The notes: generated by a model not told the origin, from the sequence alone. A stretch of 44,241 nucleotides of DNA from Verrucomicrobiales bacterium (GCA_024636835.1 JAGXGH010000059.1:1-44241), one strand, 5' to 3'. Shown: positions 1-9,526, numbered from the stretch's first letter. Numbers and translations are program-made.

Positions 1-68
1 CGCTACTCGCGCTTTGAATTCGGGTTCGTGTCTTCTTCTTTTTGCTTTCATTTTGTTGTTGTTAGGTT

Positions 69-82
69 CGGGGTTATCCCCG
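69..82. other. Short GC-rich stem-loop near the left edge
   Basis: Bases 69-73 (CGGGG) and 78-82 (CCCCG) pair around a TTAT loop. The stem extends imperfectly outward through TAGG and CCTA. No T-run follows on either strand, so it is not a clear intrinsic terminator. It lies in the leader of the DUF2062-MFS-TerC gene group. I see nothing else in bases 1-188. Confidence 0.3.
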
Positions 83-188
83 CTCCTAGCCATCAAAATT
101 ATAGCTTAACTACCTGTCCGAATTTCGGGGTCCACCTCAATTCATTCTGAATTTTTCATCTCGCCACCATGCTATCGGCATCACGCAG

Positions 189-196
189 AAGGAGGG
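189..196 (+). promoter_or_regulatory. Strong Shine-Dalgarno site before a GTG start
   Basis: AAGGAGGG lies six bases before the GTG at 203 and supports that start for the DUF2062 protein. Most other genes in this window lack such a site, so this one stands out. Confidence 0.7.
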
Positions 197-202
197 AAAT
201 TA

Positions 203-772
203 GTGAATTTAAGCTACGTCTGGTTGTTCCGCAAGGCGTCGCGCGCCATACGAAACCCGCGCTTACAAAGCCGTCCATGGTGGCGACGACTGACCAAACC
301 TCTTTTCGACCGCCAACTCTGGAAGCCATGTCGCGACTCAGTAGCAAAAGGCTGCGCCATTGGCGCGTTTTTTTCGGTAATACCGATACCAGCCCAATCC
401 ATCGTTGCTGCGATATTTGCGATGAAATGCAGAGGCAATGTGCCATTTGCCCTCGGGACATGTCTTCTCAGTAATCCATTCACCAACCTACCTATCTGGT
501 CGATGCAACTATGGCTGGGCAACCTGATCCAGAAGCATCTTCCCGTACCGATGCCATCCGTTCTTACCAATATGGAAACCAGCCTGCCCTGCCTGGGATC
601 CGTCAACGCGGGTGGGTTCATTGTTGGTTCGTTTGCTTCAGCATGCTTGCTGAGTGCCTTAGCCTTCCTCTTGGTTCATGTGTTCGCAGCCACATTCCCG
701 CGTAATCTTCCTGTAAAATCCCGGCTTTCATCTCCAAAGCTTATAAAACAAAAAACCGCACCATCCCAATGA
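203..772 (+). CDS. DUF2062 domain-containing membrane protein
   Basis: This 189-residue protein has the DUF2062 pattern: a basic N-terminus, a hydrophobic stretch at about residues 51-74 that includes FFSVIPIPAQ, an NPFTN motif at about 91-95, and a second membrane segment at about 138-161. DUF2062 proteins are small inner-membrane proteins of unclear role, sometimes found next to glycosyltransferases. The GTG start is chosen because of the strong ribosome binding site. The stop overlaps the next start as ATGA (769-772), so it is probably translationally coupled to the MFS transporter. The function is not established; the family assignment is from motif reading only. Confidence 0.75.
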   Translation: MNLSYVWLFRKASRAIRNPRLQSRPWWRRLTKPLFDRQLWKPCRDSVAKGCAIGAFFSVIPIPAQSIVAAIFAMKCRGNVPFALGTCLLSNPFTNLPIWSMQLWLGNLIQKHLPVPMPSVLTNMETSLPCLGSVNAGGFIVGSFASACLLSALAFLLVHVFAATFPRNLPVKSRLSSPKLIKQKTAPSQ

Positions 773-2151
773 CCAAAAGCAACATGGATCCAATATCTTC
801 GGATCTCCCTTGGTGGCGTCAGCTGACGGGCTACCAATGGTTCGTCTTCTGCATCGCCTCGGCCGCATGGTTCTTCGACTGTCTCGATCAGCGGCTGTTC
901 TCGCTCGCGAGGGTTCCAGCTCTGACGGCGCTGGTGCCCGGTGGAGATCCGGGAGAAATCCAAGCTTCGGCAAAAGTCGTTACCGCTCTTTTCCTGGTGG
1001 GCTGGGGAACCGGCGGACTCATTTTCGGCTCTCTCGGCGACCGCTTCGGAAGGGCGCGGATGCTGGCGCTCACCGTGCTGATCTATTCGCTGTTCACCGG
1101 CTTGAGCTACTTCAGCCGGACGCTTGTCGATTTCTCAATATTCCGGTTTCTAACAGGAGTCGGCGTGGGCGGTGTATTCGGCCTTGCTGTCGCGCTGATC
1201 GCGGAAACCGTCCCGGACGGCGCGCGCGCCGGTGCGCTGGGTATGCTCCAGGTCTTGTCAACCGTGGGCAACATTGCGGCGGGATTCGTAAAGATGGGTA
1301 TCGATGCACTTGAGAAATCCGCGGTCATCACACCCGGCGAGGGTTGGCGCTGGATGTTTCTTGTCGGTGCCGTGCCCGCCTTCATGCTCATTTTTGCGAA
1401 AGGCCGCCTCAAGGAACCGGAACCGTGGCTCCGTGCCAAGGCGGCGGGACTTGTCGGATCCGGGGGATGGTTCAGCCCCTATGTGAATCTCCTTCGCCAG
1501 CGGAGATGGCGGAAAAACCTGTTGATCGGCTCGCTGCTGGCCTCCACCGGAGTGGTGGGGCTTTGGGCGATCGGGGAGTTCGCGGTGGATGTGCAGAGAA
1601 ACGTCTTCCGGGCGCACTTCATCTCATCGGGATTTGCCGAGACTGAGATTCCGGGACTCATCAATCGTGCGATCTCCCTGTCATTCCTACTGCAAATGGC
1701 CGGAGCCGCGATCGGCATGGCGGTTTTCACGCAGCTCTCCATCCGCCTGGGACGACGGCCGGCTTTCGCCATTGGATTCACAGCCGCGCTCTTATCCACC
1801 GTATTCGTTTACTGGAAAATGAGTTCGCCCATGGATGCCTATTGGATGATGCCGATCATGGGCGCTTGCCAACTGGGCGTCTTCGCGGGTTTCGCGATTT
1901 ATCTTCCCGAGTTGTTCCCAAGCAGCATGCGCAGCACGGGGACGTCATTCTGCTATAACTTGGGACGTTTCGCCGCGGCCGGCGGCTCCCTCTTCTCCGC
2001 AAGCCTTGCCACCGGCGTTTACGGCCATTTAGGCTCTCCCACGATGGAGCGCTACTCGGCGATCACCATGTGCGCTATCTTCCTAGTCGGCCTCGCAGTG
2101 CTTCCTTTCGCACCCGAAACCAAAGGGAAACCCCTCCCATCTGAAATTTAA
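769..2151 (+). CDS. MFS transporter
   Basis: This 460-residue protein has about twelve hydrophobic segments and the major facilitator motif A, GSLGDRFGRAR, at about residues 87-97 between helices 2 and 3. A degenerate counterpart (QLSIRLGRRPAF) lies in the second half. The N-terminal FDCLDQRLFSLAR segment and the PELFPSSMRSTGTSFCYNLGR segment near helix 11 resemble the sugar and metabolite:H+ symporter branch. The substrate cannot be told from sequence; organic acids or sugars are plausible. The gene overlaps the DUF2062 gene by four bases and is followed after 12 bases by the TerC-family gene, so the three likely form one operon. Confidence 0.85.
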   Translation: MTKSNMDPISSDLPWWRQLTGYQWFVFCIASAAWFFDCLDQRLFSLARVPALTALVPGGDPGEIQASAKVVTALFLVGWGTGGLIFGSLGDRFGRARMLALTVLIYSLFTGLSYFSRTLVDFSIFRFLTGVGVGGVFGLAVALIAETVPDGARAGALGMLQVLSTVGNIAAGFVKMGIDALEKSAVITPGEGWRWMFLVGAVPAFMLIFAKGRLKEPEPWLRAKAAGLVGSGGWFSPYVNLLRQRRWRKNLLIGSLLASTGVVGLWAIGEFAVDVQRNVFRAHFISSGFAETEIPGLINRAISLSFLLQMAGAAIGMAVFTQLSIRLGRRPAFAIGFTAALLSTVFVYWKMSSPMDAYWMMPIMGACQLGVFAGFAIYLPELFPSSMRSTGTSFCYNLGRFAAAGGSLFSASLATGVYGHLGSPTMERYSAITMCAIFLVGLAVLPFAPETKGKPLPSEI

Positions 2152-2163
2152 ATACGATCAAAC

Positions 2164-3288
2164 ATGAACCTTCCATTTGACCTCCTCGCAAATCTCCAGA
2201 CCTCCGGCATGATCTGGGCCTGGCTGATCTTCATCGCCTTCGTGCTGGGAATGCTCGCACTCGATCTCGGGGTATTTCACCGAAAATCGCATACCGTGGG
2301 TTTCAAAGAAGCCCTCGCTTGGTCCGGCGTCTGGATCACCCTCGGACTCTCATTCGCTTTCCTCGTTTACTATGCATACGAATTGCATTGGTTCGGCCTG
2401 GGACTCTCCGTGGATGCGGTGGACAAGGTGGTGAATACGGGCAAGCTCGCGGCCACGAAATATCTCACCGCGTATGTGGTGGAGAAGTCGCTGAGCGTGG
2501 ACAATATTTTCGTCATCGCGATGGTTTTCAGCTCCCTCGCAGTCCCGGCCCGATACCAGCACCGGGTGCTCTTCTGGGGCATTCTCGGAGCCCTGCTCAT
2601 GCGTGGGGCGATGATAGGCATGGGCGCGGTCCTCGTGCATAACTTTCACTGGATCCTTTATGTTTTCGGAGTCTTCCTCATCTTCACCGGCATCAAAATG
2701 CTATTCGTGTCGGAAAAGGAACAGCATCCGGAAGACAACCGGGTGGTCCGCTGGATACGGAAATTCTTTCCAGTCACCCGCGAGTTCCACGGCCAGCATT
2801 TCATGGTCAAGGCAGGCAGCGAATGGTCCCATGAAGCTGCCGAGCCTGGCGTAACACCCAAGCCGGATCCGGTGGTTGATGCCGCGAAAACCGGCAAGTG
2901 GCTGCTCACCCCGCTCGCGGTGGCACTGATTCTTGTGGAAATCACCGACCTGATCTTCGCGGTCGATTCCATTCCTGCGGTTTTTGCGATCACGGCGGAT
3001 CCTTTCCTTGTCTTCACCAGCAACGTTTTCGCAATCCTTGGCCTCCGTTCGCTCTATTTCGCTCTGGCCGGTCTGATTTCGAAATTCCGTTACCTGAAGC
3101 CGGCGCTCTCGCTGATCCTGATGCTCGTCGGTGTGAAAATGCTTGCCGCCAAGTGGCTCAAGCTCTGGCTCGGTGACTCTTTCAACCTCATCGTCCTTGC
3201 CGTCATTTTGAGTGTCCTGTTTACCGGTGTGCTCACATCGATCATTGTAGGATCGAAGATTAACAAGCCCAAACCGCCCGTGATTTAG
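2164..3288 (+). CDS. TerC/Alx-family integral membrane protein
   Basis: This 374-residue membrane protein matches the Alx-like branch of the TerC family. It has VEKSLSVDNIFV and, near the C-terminus, TDLIFAVDSIPAVFAIT followed by SNVFAILGLRSLYF, the two acidic-residue membrane motifs of the family. A hydrophilic insert of about 75 residues between the halves contains FFPVTREFHGQHF, also typical of Alx. Alx/TerC proteins are linked to manganese export and to tolerance of alkaline stress or tellurite. I looked for the yybP-ykoY manganese riboswitch often found upstream of such genes and did not recognise one. It is the last gene of the group starting at 203. Confidence 0.9.
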   Translation: MNLPFDLLANLQTSGMIWAWLIFIAFVLGMLALDLGVFHRKSHTVGFKEALAWSGVWITLGLSFAFLVYYAYELHWFGLGLSVDAVDKVVNTGKLAATKYLTAYVVEKSLSVDNIFVIAMVFSSLAVPARYQHRVLFWGILGALLMRGAMIGMGAVLVHNFHWILYVFGVFLIFTGIKMLFVSEKEQHPEDNRVVRWIRKFFPVTREFHGQHFMVKAGSEWSHEAAEPGVTPKPDPVVDAAKTGKWLLTPLAVALILVEITDLIFAVDSIPAVFAITADPFLVFTSNVFAILGLRSLYFALAGLISKFRYLKPALSLILMLVGVKMLAAKWLKLWLGDSFNLIVLAVILSVLFTGVLTSIIVGSKINKPKPPVI

Positions 3289-3559
3289 CCAGCATGAAAG
3301 GAAAGATGGCAACTAAATGGGCTCATCCGGCAGCTGTCTCCCTCTACAAAAATGCATCGTCTGTTTAGGTAATCCTTGCCTTCCACATCGATCTGGCAAA
3401 ATTAAAAAGCTGCTTTTCACCTGTCTCATTCTCGGTAATAGACTTTGCGCTTTTGAAGCTGGCTACCGTTAGGGCAATTACAAACCAGTATCGCGGCTTT
3501 CTCCGAAACACGCTGCAGTTTGACGCTCTGCTTACGATGGGATAGGTAGAAGGGCGACG

Positions 3560-5500
3560 ATGATGACTTTACCACCCATGACCCAACTCAAGGCAAAAAC
3601 GACCTTCCGCCTCGTAGCAGACGTGTTGGCTCTTTTTTTCGTTGGGTGGTTGGTTTTTGGTGCCAAACCCTGGGTCGGAGGACTCGCTTCGTTGGGCGAT
3701 GGAGAGAACCCGGACCTGGATCACTACATGGCGACCGGGCTCTACTACGGCGCGGTATTCGGCGCGGTAATTTCTGTGATAGCCCTGCTGGCCGCGCCGC
3801 TGTTGGCGAAACCGATTTCAGACCTCGATGACTCGCGACCGAGCTACCCTAAATCGATGACGCGATTCGTGATCGGAGTCGCTGCGGTGGTCATCGCCAT
3901 CACAGCGGCGAAAAATTTCACTCGTCTGAACCAAAGTCTATGGGACGACGAGGAAAAGGCGATGCGGATGTTCATCGTTGGTAAAGTTTACCAGTCGTCA
4001 AAAACCGGTGAATGGAAGTTCAAGGAAACCAAATGGATCGACACTTTCTTCAACTACCGACTACCCAACAACCACATCCTTTTTAGCGCCGCAGCGAAAC
4101 TCAGCCACTCCGGCTACGACCCACTCGACGACGCACCCGATCACCTCTACTTCAGTGAATGGCGCTTACGTCTACCGTCATTCCTGGCCGGGCTTGGAAC
4201 GATCGCCGCGCTCGGATGGCTACTCACCATACTCGGATTCCAGCGTGCAGCGGTGTTTGCCATGCCGCTGCTGGCGATGCACCCTTGGTTCCTTCGCTAC
4301 CTCGTCGAGGCGCGTGGTTATGCCTTGGTGATGTTTTTCACGGTGCTGGCAATGGTCGCGATTGTCCGTGCACTACAGTCGGGCAAATGGCGATGGTGGC
4401 TGGCATTTTCGGCGCTGCAATTTTGTATGCTCTACACCTACCCGGTGGCACTGCACATCGCACTGATGATGAACATCTGCGGAGCCTTGGTGATTTTATT
4501 TTCCAGAAGACTCGCCGACAACCGCGTTGCAATGCTTGGTAAACTCGTCAGTGCCGGGTTGTTGATGAGTGTCGTTTTGGTCTTTCTGATGGCACCTGCC
4601 ATTCCTCAACTTCAAGCCTACATCGCCGAAGACCGCGATCTGCAAACCATTGACGCAACGCTCACCGTCGATTCGATCAGTATGTTTTTCACCGGCACCA
4701 CATGGCACGTGTGGGATCAGTCCAACCCATTGGCACACGGACTAAAATCCACAGCGGATGATCACGCCATCCTATTCGCATTGTGCGTGATTGTCCTGAT
4801 TGCTTCATTGATCGCGGGTGCGGTTCGTCTCATTCTCAAACGGTCCATCGCGTGGATCATTATTCCCGTCTCGCTGCTCCCCCCCGCGTTTTTCATCATC
4901 CAGTCACACCTCCAGCAAACCGCGTTTTACCCCTGGTATATCATTTCCACGATCACTATTGTCCCCGCACTTATCGCGCTCGGACTCGACTACATCGCAC
5001 GCCCTCTTGGTGCCGGTCGCTTCGGGTCGATTATCGCCCTCACCTCACTCATCGTCGGGCTTGCAGCGTTCAATTACGTCACCAAGGATCAACGTAAAGT
5101 CATTTGCAACAACCCCATCGAACCCAAGCGCGACTCGTTCATACTCTACCGTGACAACGTGGTAAACCCCTTCCACCCTGCGATCTCGGATATTCTTACC
5201 ATTGGGTTTCACCAAGAGAACAACACCTACGACCCGCGAATGTTCCGTCTTAACGACGTCGACAATCAGGACGAAATTTTCAAGGTTATCGCCGAAGCCG
5301 ACCGCACAGGAAAACCCCTGTTCGTCGATTTCGCCCAGGAAAATTACGCGCGTCTGCACTTCCAACAAATTTTTGCAGTGCTCGATGATCCGTCACAATT
5401 CAAGCTCATCGCCGAGCTTTCCGGACTGGGACAGCAAAACACCCGCAAGGTGATGCGTTATGTGGGTAACAAAAATGCCACAAAGAATACTCAGCCTTGA
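3560..5500 (+). CDS. GT39-like (GT-C fold) membrane glycosyltransferase
   Basis: This 646-residue protein has many transmembrane segments and the layout of the protein mannosyltransferase / ArnT superfamily. An acidic WDDEE sits in the first periplasmic loop at about residues 130-134. It is followed by a long loop, then RLPSFLAGLGTIAALGWLL and HPWFLRYLVEARGYALVMFF, patterns usual in bacterial GT39 proteins. These enzymes transfer sugars from polyprenyl-phosphate carriers to envelope targets. The C-terminal 130 residues form a soluble, probably periplasmic domain. The ABC ATPase follows 88 bases downstream on the same strand. The start has two adjacent ATG codons; the first is used here. The 271 bases upstream hold no gene I can support. 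Confidence 0.75.
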   Translation: MMTLPPMTQLKAKTTFRLVADVLALFFVGWLVFGAKPWVGGLASLGDGENPDLDHYMATGLYYGAVFGAVISVIALLAAPLLAKPISDLDDSRPSYPKSMTRFVIGVAAVVIAITAAKNFTRLNQSLWDDEEKAMRMFIVGKVYQSSKTGEWKFKETKWIDTFFNYRLPNNHILFSAAAKLSHSGYDPLDDAPDHLYFSEWRLRLPSFLAGLGTIAALGWLLTILGFQRAAVFAMPLLAMHPWFLRYLVEARGYALVMFFTVLAMVAIVRALQSGKWRWWLAFSALQFCMLYTYPVALHIALMMNICGALVILFSRRLADNRVAMLGKLVSAGLLMSVVLVFLMAPAIPQLQAYIAEDRDLQTIDATLTVDSISMFFTGTTWHVWDQSNPLAHGLKSTADDHAILFALCVIVLIASLIAGAVRLILKRSIAWIIIPVSLLPPAFFIIQSHLQQTAFYPWYIISTITIVPALIALGLDYIARPLGAGRFGSIIALTSLIVGLAAFNYVTKDQRKVICNNPIEPKRDSFILYRDNVVNPFHPAISDILTIGFHQENNTYDPRMFRLNDVDNQDEIFKVIAEADRTGKPLFVDFAQENYARLHFQQIFAVLDDPSQFKLIAELSGLGQQNTRKVMRYVGNKNATKNTQP

Positions 5501-5588
5501 ATTTTGCTCAACGGATACTCTCGACACAAGGTGCTGTTTGCACGATGTTCGGCACAGTGAACCCAAGGCATACAGCGACAAGAACTTC

Positions 5589-6713
5589 ATGATCTCGATC
5601 TCCATCCGTAATCTCAAGAAATCATTCGGCAAGGTGACCGCACTTCGCGACATCTCGCTCGACATTGAGCCTGGTGAATTGTTTTTTCTTCTCGGACCAT
5701 CCGGCTGCGGCAAGACCACCCTGCTGCGTCATATTGCCGGGTTTTACGAACCGGATGCCGGAAGTATTTTCTTCGATCAGAAAGACGTCACCAACCTACC
5801 AGCCCACAAGCGTAACACCGCCATGATGTTCCAAAGCTACGCGCTTTGGCCTCACATGAACGTCGCGCACAACGTCGCTTTTGGCTTGGAAGAACGCAAA
5901 ATCCCGAAGCCGGAAATCGAAGATCGCGTGCTCGAAGCCCTGCGCATCGTCCGCATGCAAGACTACGCCGAGCGCAAGATTCACGAGCTCTCCGGCGGCC
6001 AGCAGCAACGCATCGCACTTGCTCGATCACTCGTCGTCCGTCCGCAATGCCTGCTTCTCGACGAACCGCTGTCCAACCTGGACGCCCAACTGCGTCTCGA
6101 AATGCGCAACGAGATCCGCCGCATCTGCAAGGAGTTTGAATTCACTGCGGTGTATGTGACACACGATCAAAAGGAAGCTCTCTCTGTCGCCGACCGGGTT
6201 GCCATTCTCGAAGACGGTGTGATCGCTCAAGCCGGAACTCCACGCGAAATTTACCGTCGCCCGAACAGTCCAACCGTCGCCGCATTCATTGGCGAGACGA
6301 ATTTCATCACCGGGTTCGTCGAATACACTTACGGCGAAACCGCACTGGTATCCACAAATTGCGGGGATTTCGAAGGGCGCATTAGCGAGGAAGGTTGGTC
6401 ACCTGCACGTGGCGAGCAAGTCAAACTCAGCATACGCCCCGAGTGCTTCGTTCTGAAGGATGACCCGTCGACGAAAAACTCACTCGCGGGGAAAATCAAT
6501 GACGCCACCTATCTCGGCGAGATCGCTCAGTATTCCCTGCGCTCGAAGGCCGGCGATTACATCCGCATCTCTGAGCTCAATCCCCTGAAGCTTCGCGACG
6601 CTAGTCAGCAGTTCCACTATGCCCATGCGGATCCCGTGGATGTCGTCGTGCTGCGGAACCGCGAGCTAAGGATTGAAGACGATGAAATCCCCGTCCAAGC
6701 CAGCTCTCACTAA
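5589..6713 (+). CDS. ABC transporter ATP-binding protein (Fe3+/polyamine-type, PotA/FbpC-like)
   Basis: Taken from the ATG at 5589 the protein is 374 residues. A longer in-frame reading from 5460 overlaps the previous gene and adds residues unrelated to the family. All nucleotide-binding motifs are present: Walker A GPSGCGKT at 36-43, Q-loop Q82, signature LSGGQ at 134-138, Walker B LLLDEP at 155-160, and the switch histidine in THDQ at 192. A TOBE-like C-terminal domain fills residues from about 280. This is the CUT1/Fe3+/spermidine class of importer ATPases. The binding-protein gene follows after nine bases. No permease gene lies in the window, which is odd for this class. Confidence 0.88.
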   Translation: MISISIRNLKKSFGKVTALRDISLDIEPGELFFLLGPSGCGKTTLLRHIAGFYEPDAGSIFFDQKDVTNLPAHKRNTAMMFQSYALWPHMNVAHNVAFGLEERKIPKPEIEDRVLEALRIVRMQDYAERKIHELSGGQQQRIALARSLVVRPQCLLLDEPLSNLDAQLRLEMRNEIRRICKEFEFTAVYVTHDQKEALSVADRVAILEDGVIAQAGTPREIYRRPNSPTVAAFIGETNFITGFVEYTYGETALVSTNCGDFEGRISEEGWSPARGEQVKLSIRPECFVLKDDPSTKNSLAGKINDATYLGEIAQYSLRSKAGDYIRISELNPLKLRDASQQFHYAHADPVDVVVLRNRELRIEDDEIPVQASSH

Positions 6714-6722
6714 ACTCTGCCA

Positions 6723-8243
6723 ATGATGAAGATTTCTCCTCTGACTTTGCGGATTTCAATGGTCGCCGCTGCGATAATCATCACGCTTGCTGCACCGATG
6801 ATTCTGCGTCCTGACGACTCGAGCATCAAAGACAATGCCGACGAAGTCCTGGTGATCATCAGCCCGCACAACGAAACCATCCGCAACGAGTTCACCAACG
6901 CCTTCCGCGATCATATCCGCGAGAAGCGCGGCACAGAAGTCTATATTGATTGGCGTACGCCGGGGGGAACGTCAGAGATTCGTCGCGTCATCGACGGTGA
7001 GTTCGCAAATGCAGAAGACCGTGGCGTCAATGGCATCGGAATGGATTTGTTCTTTGGTGGCGGCCCTTACGACTTCAAACAAGAAGCCAAGCTCGGACAC
7101 CTCGCGCCGATGCGATTTTTCAATACAAAGATCGAGCTACTGCTCGACGGCACCATCCCCTATAACTACTCCGGCGAGGATTATTACGACCCCAACGGCC
7201 TCTGGATCGGCACCTGCCTTTCGTCGTTCGGCATCGTCTACAACACCGATGTGCTCAAGTCGCTCGGCATCGAAAATCCTCCAACCACCTGGGACGATCT
7301 CGCCGACCCGCGCTACTTCGGCCAGATCGCACTCGCCGACCCAACCAAATCAGGATCCGCTAACAAAGCGTTCGAGGTGCTGCTTCAACAAAAGATCCAA
7401 GAAGCCCTCGCCAAACTACCTGACGACGCCGTGCGCTACCACCACCTGCGTAGCGAAGCGATTAAGACCGGATGGAAAAACGGACTCAATCTAATACAAC
7501 GCATCGGTGCAAACGCTCGATATTTCACCGACAGTTCATCAAAAATCCCACTCGACGTCGCACAAGGAAACGCCGCAGCAGGAATGTGTATCGACTTCTA
7601 CGGACGCACACTTAGCGAGCAACTCCGCGACGACACCGGCGCATCACGCGTGCAATTCGTCACTCCAACGAACGGATCATCGATCAGCGTCGACCCCATA
7701 GCGATCCTCCGCGGAGCACCGAACCGCGACCTCGCTGAGGAATTTGTCGAGTTCGTGCTCTCAAAAGACGGCCAAAGACTCTGGAACTATCGCGCAGGCA
7801 CCGTGGGCGGCACCGAACATTCTTCACTGCGCCGACTCCCCATTCGCCGAGACCTTTACACCGCTGAGGACCTGGAGAAATTCTCTGACCCTGATGCCCT
7901 ACCTTACGAGCGCAAAACTCAATTTGAATACGACTACGAACTCACTGGCCCTGCGTTCAGCTCAATTGGCGTCATCATCAAAGCAATGTGTCTCGATGCA
8001 CACAGCGAACTCGCGGAGGCGATGAGTGTCATCAATCAGAATCAAAGCCAAGGTCGTGCAGAAGCCGCGCTGTTTGATGTTTCGCGGGCCAGTTATCGCA
8101 ACGCCAACACAGAGATCCGCGAGATCTTGAAATCTGATAACAAGATTGAAGCAGTAAAGCTTTCGCGTAACCTGACTCAACAGTTCCGCGAGAACTACAG
8201 CCGCGCAAAGGCGCTCGCCGCTCGCGGTCAAAAAGAACGATAA
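6723..8243 (+). CDS. Extracellular solute-binding protein of an ABC importer
   Basis: This 506-residue protein has an N-terminal hydrophobic segment at about residues 9-28 (uncleaved anchor or signal peptide) and then a type II periplasmic binding fold typical of iron(III)/polyamine binding proteins. Recognisable parts are EVLVIISPHNETIRNEF, the WIGTCLSSFGIVYNTDVL region, PPTTWDDLADPRYFGQIALADPTKSGSA, and AEEFVEFVLSKDGQRLW. The usual length is about 340 residues; here about 100 helical, charged residues extend the C-terminus. It is almost certainly co-transcribed with the ATPase. The ligand could be Fe3+, a polyamine or an organophosphate; sequence alone does not settle this. Confidence 0.85.
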   Translation: MMKISPLTLRISMVAAAIIITLAAPMILRPDDSSIKDNADEVLVIISPHNETIRNEFTNAFRDHIREKRGTEVYIDWRTPGGTSEIRRVIDGEFANAEDRGVNGIGMDLFFGGGPYDFKQEAKLGHLAPMRFFNTKIELLLDGTIPYNYSGEDYYDPNGLWIGTCLSSFGIVYNTDVLKSLGIENPPTTWDDLADPRYFGQIALADPTKSGSANKAFEVLLQQKIQEALAKLPDDAVRYHHLRSEAIKTGWKNGLNLIQRIGANARYFTDSSSKIPLDVAQGNAAAGMCIDFYGRTLSEQLRDDTGASRVQFVTPTNGSSISVDPIAILRGAPNRDLAEEFVEFVLSKDGQRLWNYRAGTVGGTEHSSLRRLPIRRDLYTAEDLEKFSDPDALPYERKTQFEYDYELTGPAFSSIGVIIKAMCLDAHSELAEAMSVINQNQSQGRAEAALFDVSRASYRNANTEIREILKSDNKIEAVKLSRNLTQQFRENYSRAKALAARGQKER

Positions 8244-8308
8244 ACGCAGTGGCTGACATCGCCATGCATTCGCGTGAACCCATCGTAAGCATTCCTATTT
8301 TCCAAATC

Positions 8309-9526
8309 ATGAAAGACATCCTCATCATCGGAGCCGGCGGAGTCGGCAGCGTCGTCGCCCACAAATGCGCCATGCTCGGCGACACCTTCGGCAAAATCAC
8401 CTTGGCTAGCCGCACGAAATCGAAATGCGATGCCATCGCTGAAAGCATCAAATCCCGCGTCGGCAAAGAGATCGCCACCGCCGCCATTGATGCCGATGAC
8501 GTCGCGGCAACAGTTGCGCTCATCCGCGAGGTGAAGCCCTTCCTTCTCATCAACGTCGCCCTTCCCTATCAGGATCTGCCACTCATGGACGCCTGCCTTG
8601 AAGCTGGAGTTCACTATATGGACACCGCCAACTACGAACCACCGAACGAAGCAAAGTTCGAGTATCATTGGCAATGGGCCTACCAGGAAAAATTTGAGAA
8701 AGCCGGGCTCTGCGCGTTGCTTGGATCTGGGTTCGACCCCGGCACAACCAATGTGTTCACCGCCTATGTGCTGAAGCATCACTTCGATGAAATCCACTAC
8801 CTCGACATCGTCGATGTGAATGGCGGCGATCACGGCAAAGCATTCGCCACCAACTTCAATCCGGAAATCAATATCCGAGAAGTCACCGCGCCCTGCCGCC
8901 ATTGGCAGAAAGACAAGTTTGTCGAGACGCCCGCCATGTCGCGGCACCAACCCTTCACCTGCCCGGAAGAGGTCGGCACGTTTGAGATTTATCGCATGTA
9001 TCACGAGGAACTCGAATCCTTGACCAAACACATCCCAACCATCCGTAAAGCGCAGTTCTGGATGAGCTTTTCCCAGAACTATCTCAAGCATCTCGAAGTG
9101 CTGCAAAACGTCGGAATGACGTCGATCACTCCGATCGAATACAACGGCCAATCCATCGTCCCCCTCCAGTTTCTCAAAGCCGTGCTTCCCGATCCGGGCG
9201 ACCTCGGAAAAACCACCCAAGGACGCACCTGCATCGGATGTATCGTCCGTGGCGTGAAGGACGGACTTGACAAGGCGATCTACATTTACAACATCTGTAA
9301 CCACGAAGACTGCTTCGAAGAAGTGGGCTCACAAGCCATCTCCTACACCACTGGTGTCCCCGCGATGATCGGTGCCAAAATGCTCGTCGAAGGCACTTGG
9401 CTCAAGCCCGGCGTCTGGAACATGGAGCAAAACGACCCCGATCCATTCATGGACGACCTTAACAAACACGGCTTGCCGTGGGAAGTCGTCGAACTACCCG
9501 TGGGCGAGACTGGGTTTGAGGACTGA
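8309..9526 (+). CDS. Saccharopine dehydrogenase-family protein, probably carboxynorspermidine/carboxyspermidine synthase
   Basis: The ATG at 8309 gives a 405-residue protein that opens directly with the Rossmann strand MKDILIIGAGGVG; an in-frame GTG at 8249 is less likely. The sequence follows the saccharopine dehydrogenase family: NVALPYQDLPLMDACLEAGV, YMDTANYE, GSGFDPGTTNVF, and NGGDHGKAFATNFNPEINIRE. This pattern and the length of about 400 fit the bacterial carboxynorspermidine dehydrogenase, which reductively joins aspartate semialdehyde to a diamine in the alternative spermidine pathway. The partner decarboxylase is not in the window. It follows a polyamine/Fe-type ABC pair by 65 bases, so a shared polyamine role is possible but inferred. 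Confidence 0.8.
   Translation: MKDILIIGAGGVGSVVAHKCAMLGDTFGKITLASRTKSKCDAIAESIKSRVGKEIATAAIDADDVAATVALIREVKPFLLINVALPYQDLPLMDACLEAGVHYMDTANYEPPNEAKFEYHWQWAYQEKFEKAGLCALLGSGFDPGTTNVFTAYVLKHHFDEIHYLDIVDVNGGDHGKAFATNFNPEINIREVTAPCRHWQKDKFVETPAMSRHQPFTCPEEVGTFEIYRMYHEELESLTKHIPTIRKAQFWMSFSQNYLKHLEVLQNVGMTSITPIEYNGQSIVPLQFLKAVLPDPGDLGKTTQGRTCIGCIVRGVKDGLDKAIYIYNICNHEDCFEEVGSQAISYTTGVPAMIGAKMLVEGTWLKPGVWNMEQNDPDPFMDDLNKHGLPWEVVELPVGETGFED

Noticed and set aside
1..202. A yybP-ykoY manganese riboswitch for the TerC/Alx operon
   Set aside because: The expected conserved loops could not be recognised; only a simple GC-rich hairpin is visible, and the TerC gene is third in the group.
8725..8745. A tRNA-like GGGTTCGACCCC arm
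   Set aside because: It lies within the conserved GSGFDPGTTN coding segment of the dehydrogenase and no cloverleaf surrounds it.
8228..9304. A 358-residue frame antisense to the saccharopine dehydrogenase-like gene
   Set aside because: It is a codon-composition shadow; the plus strand encodes a clear family member.
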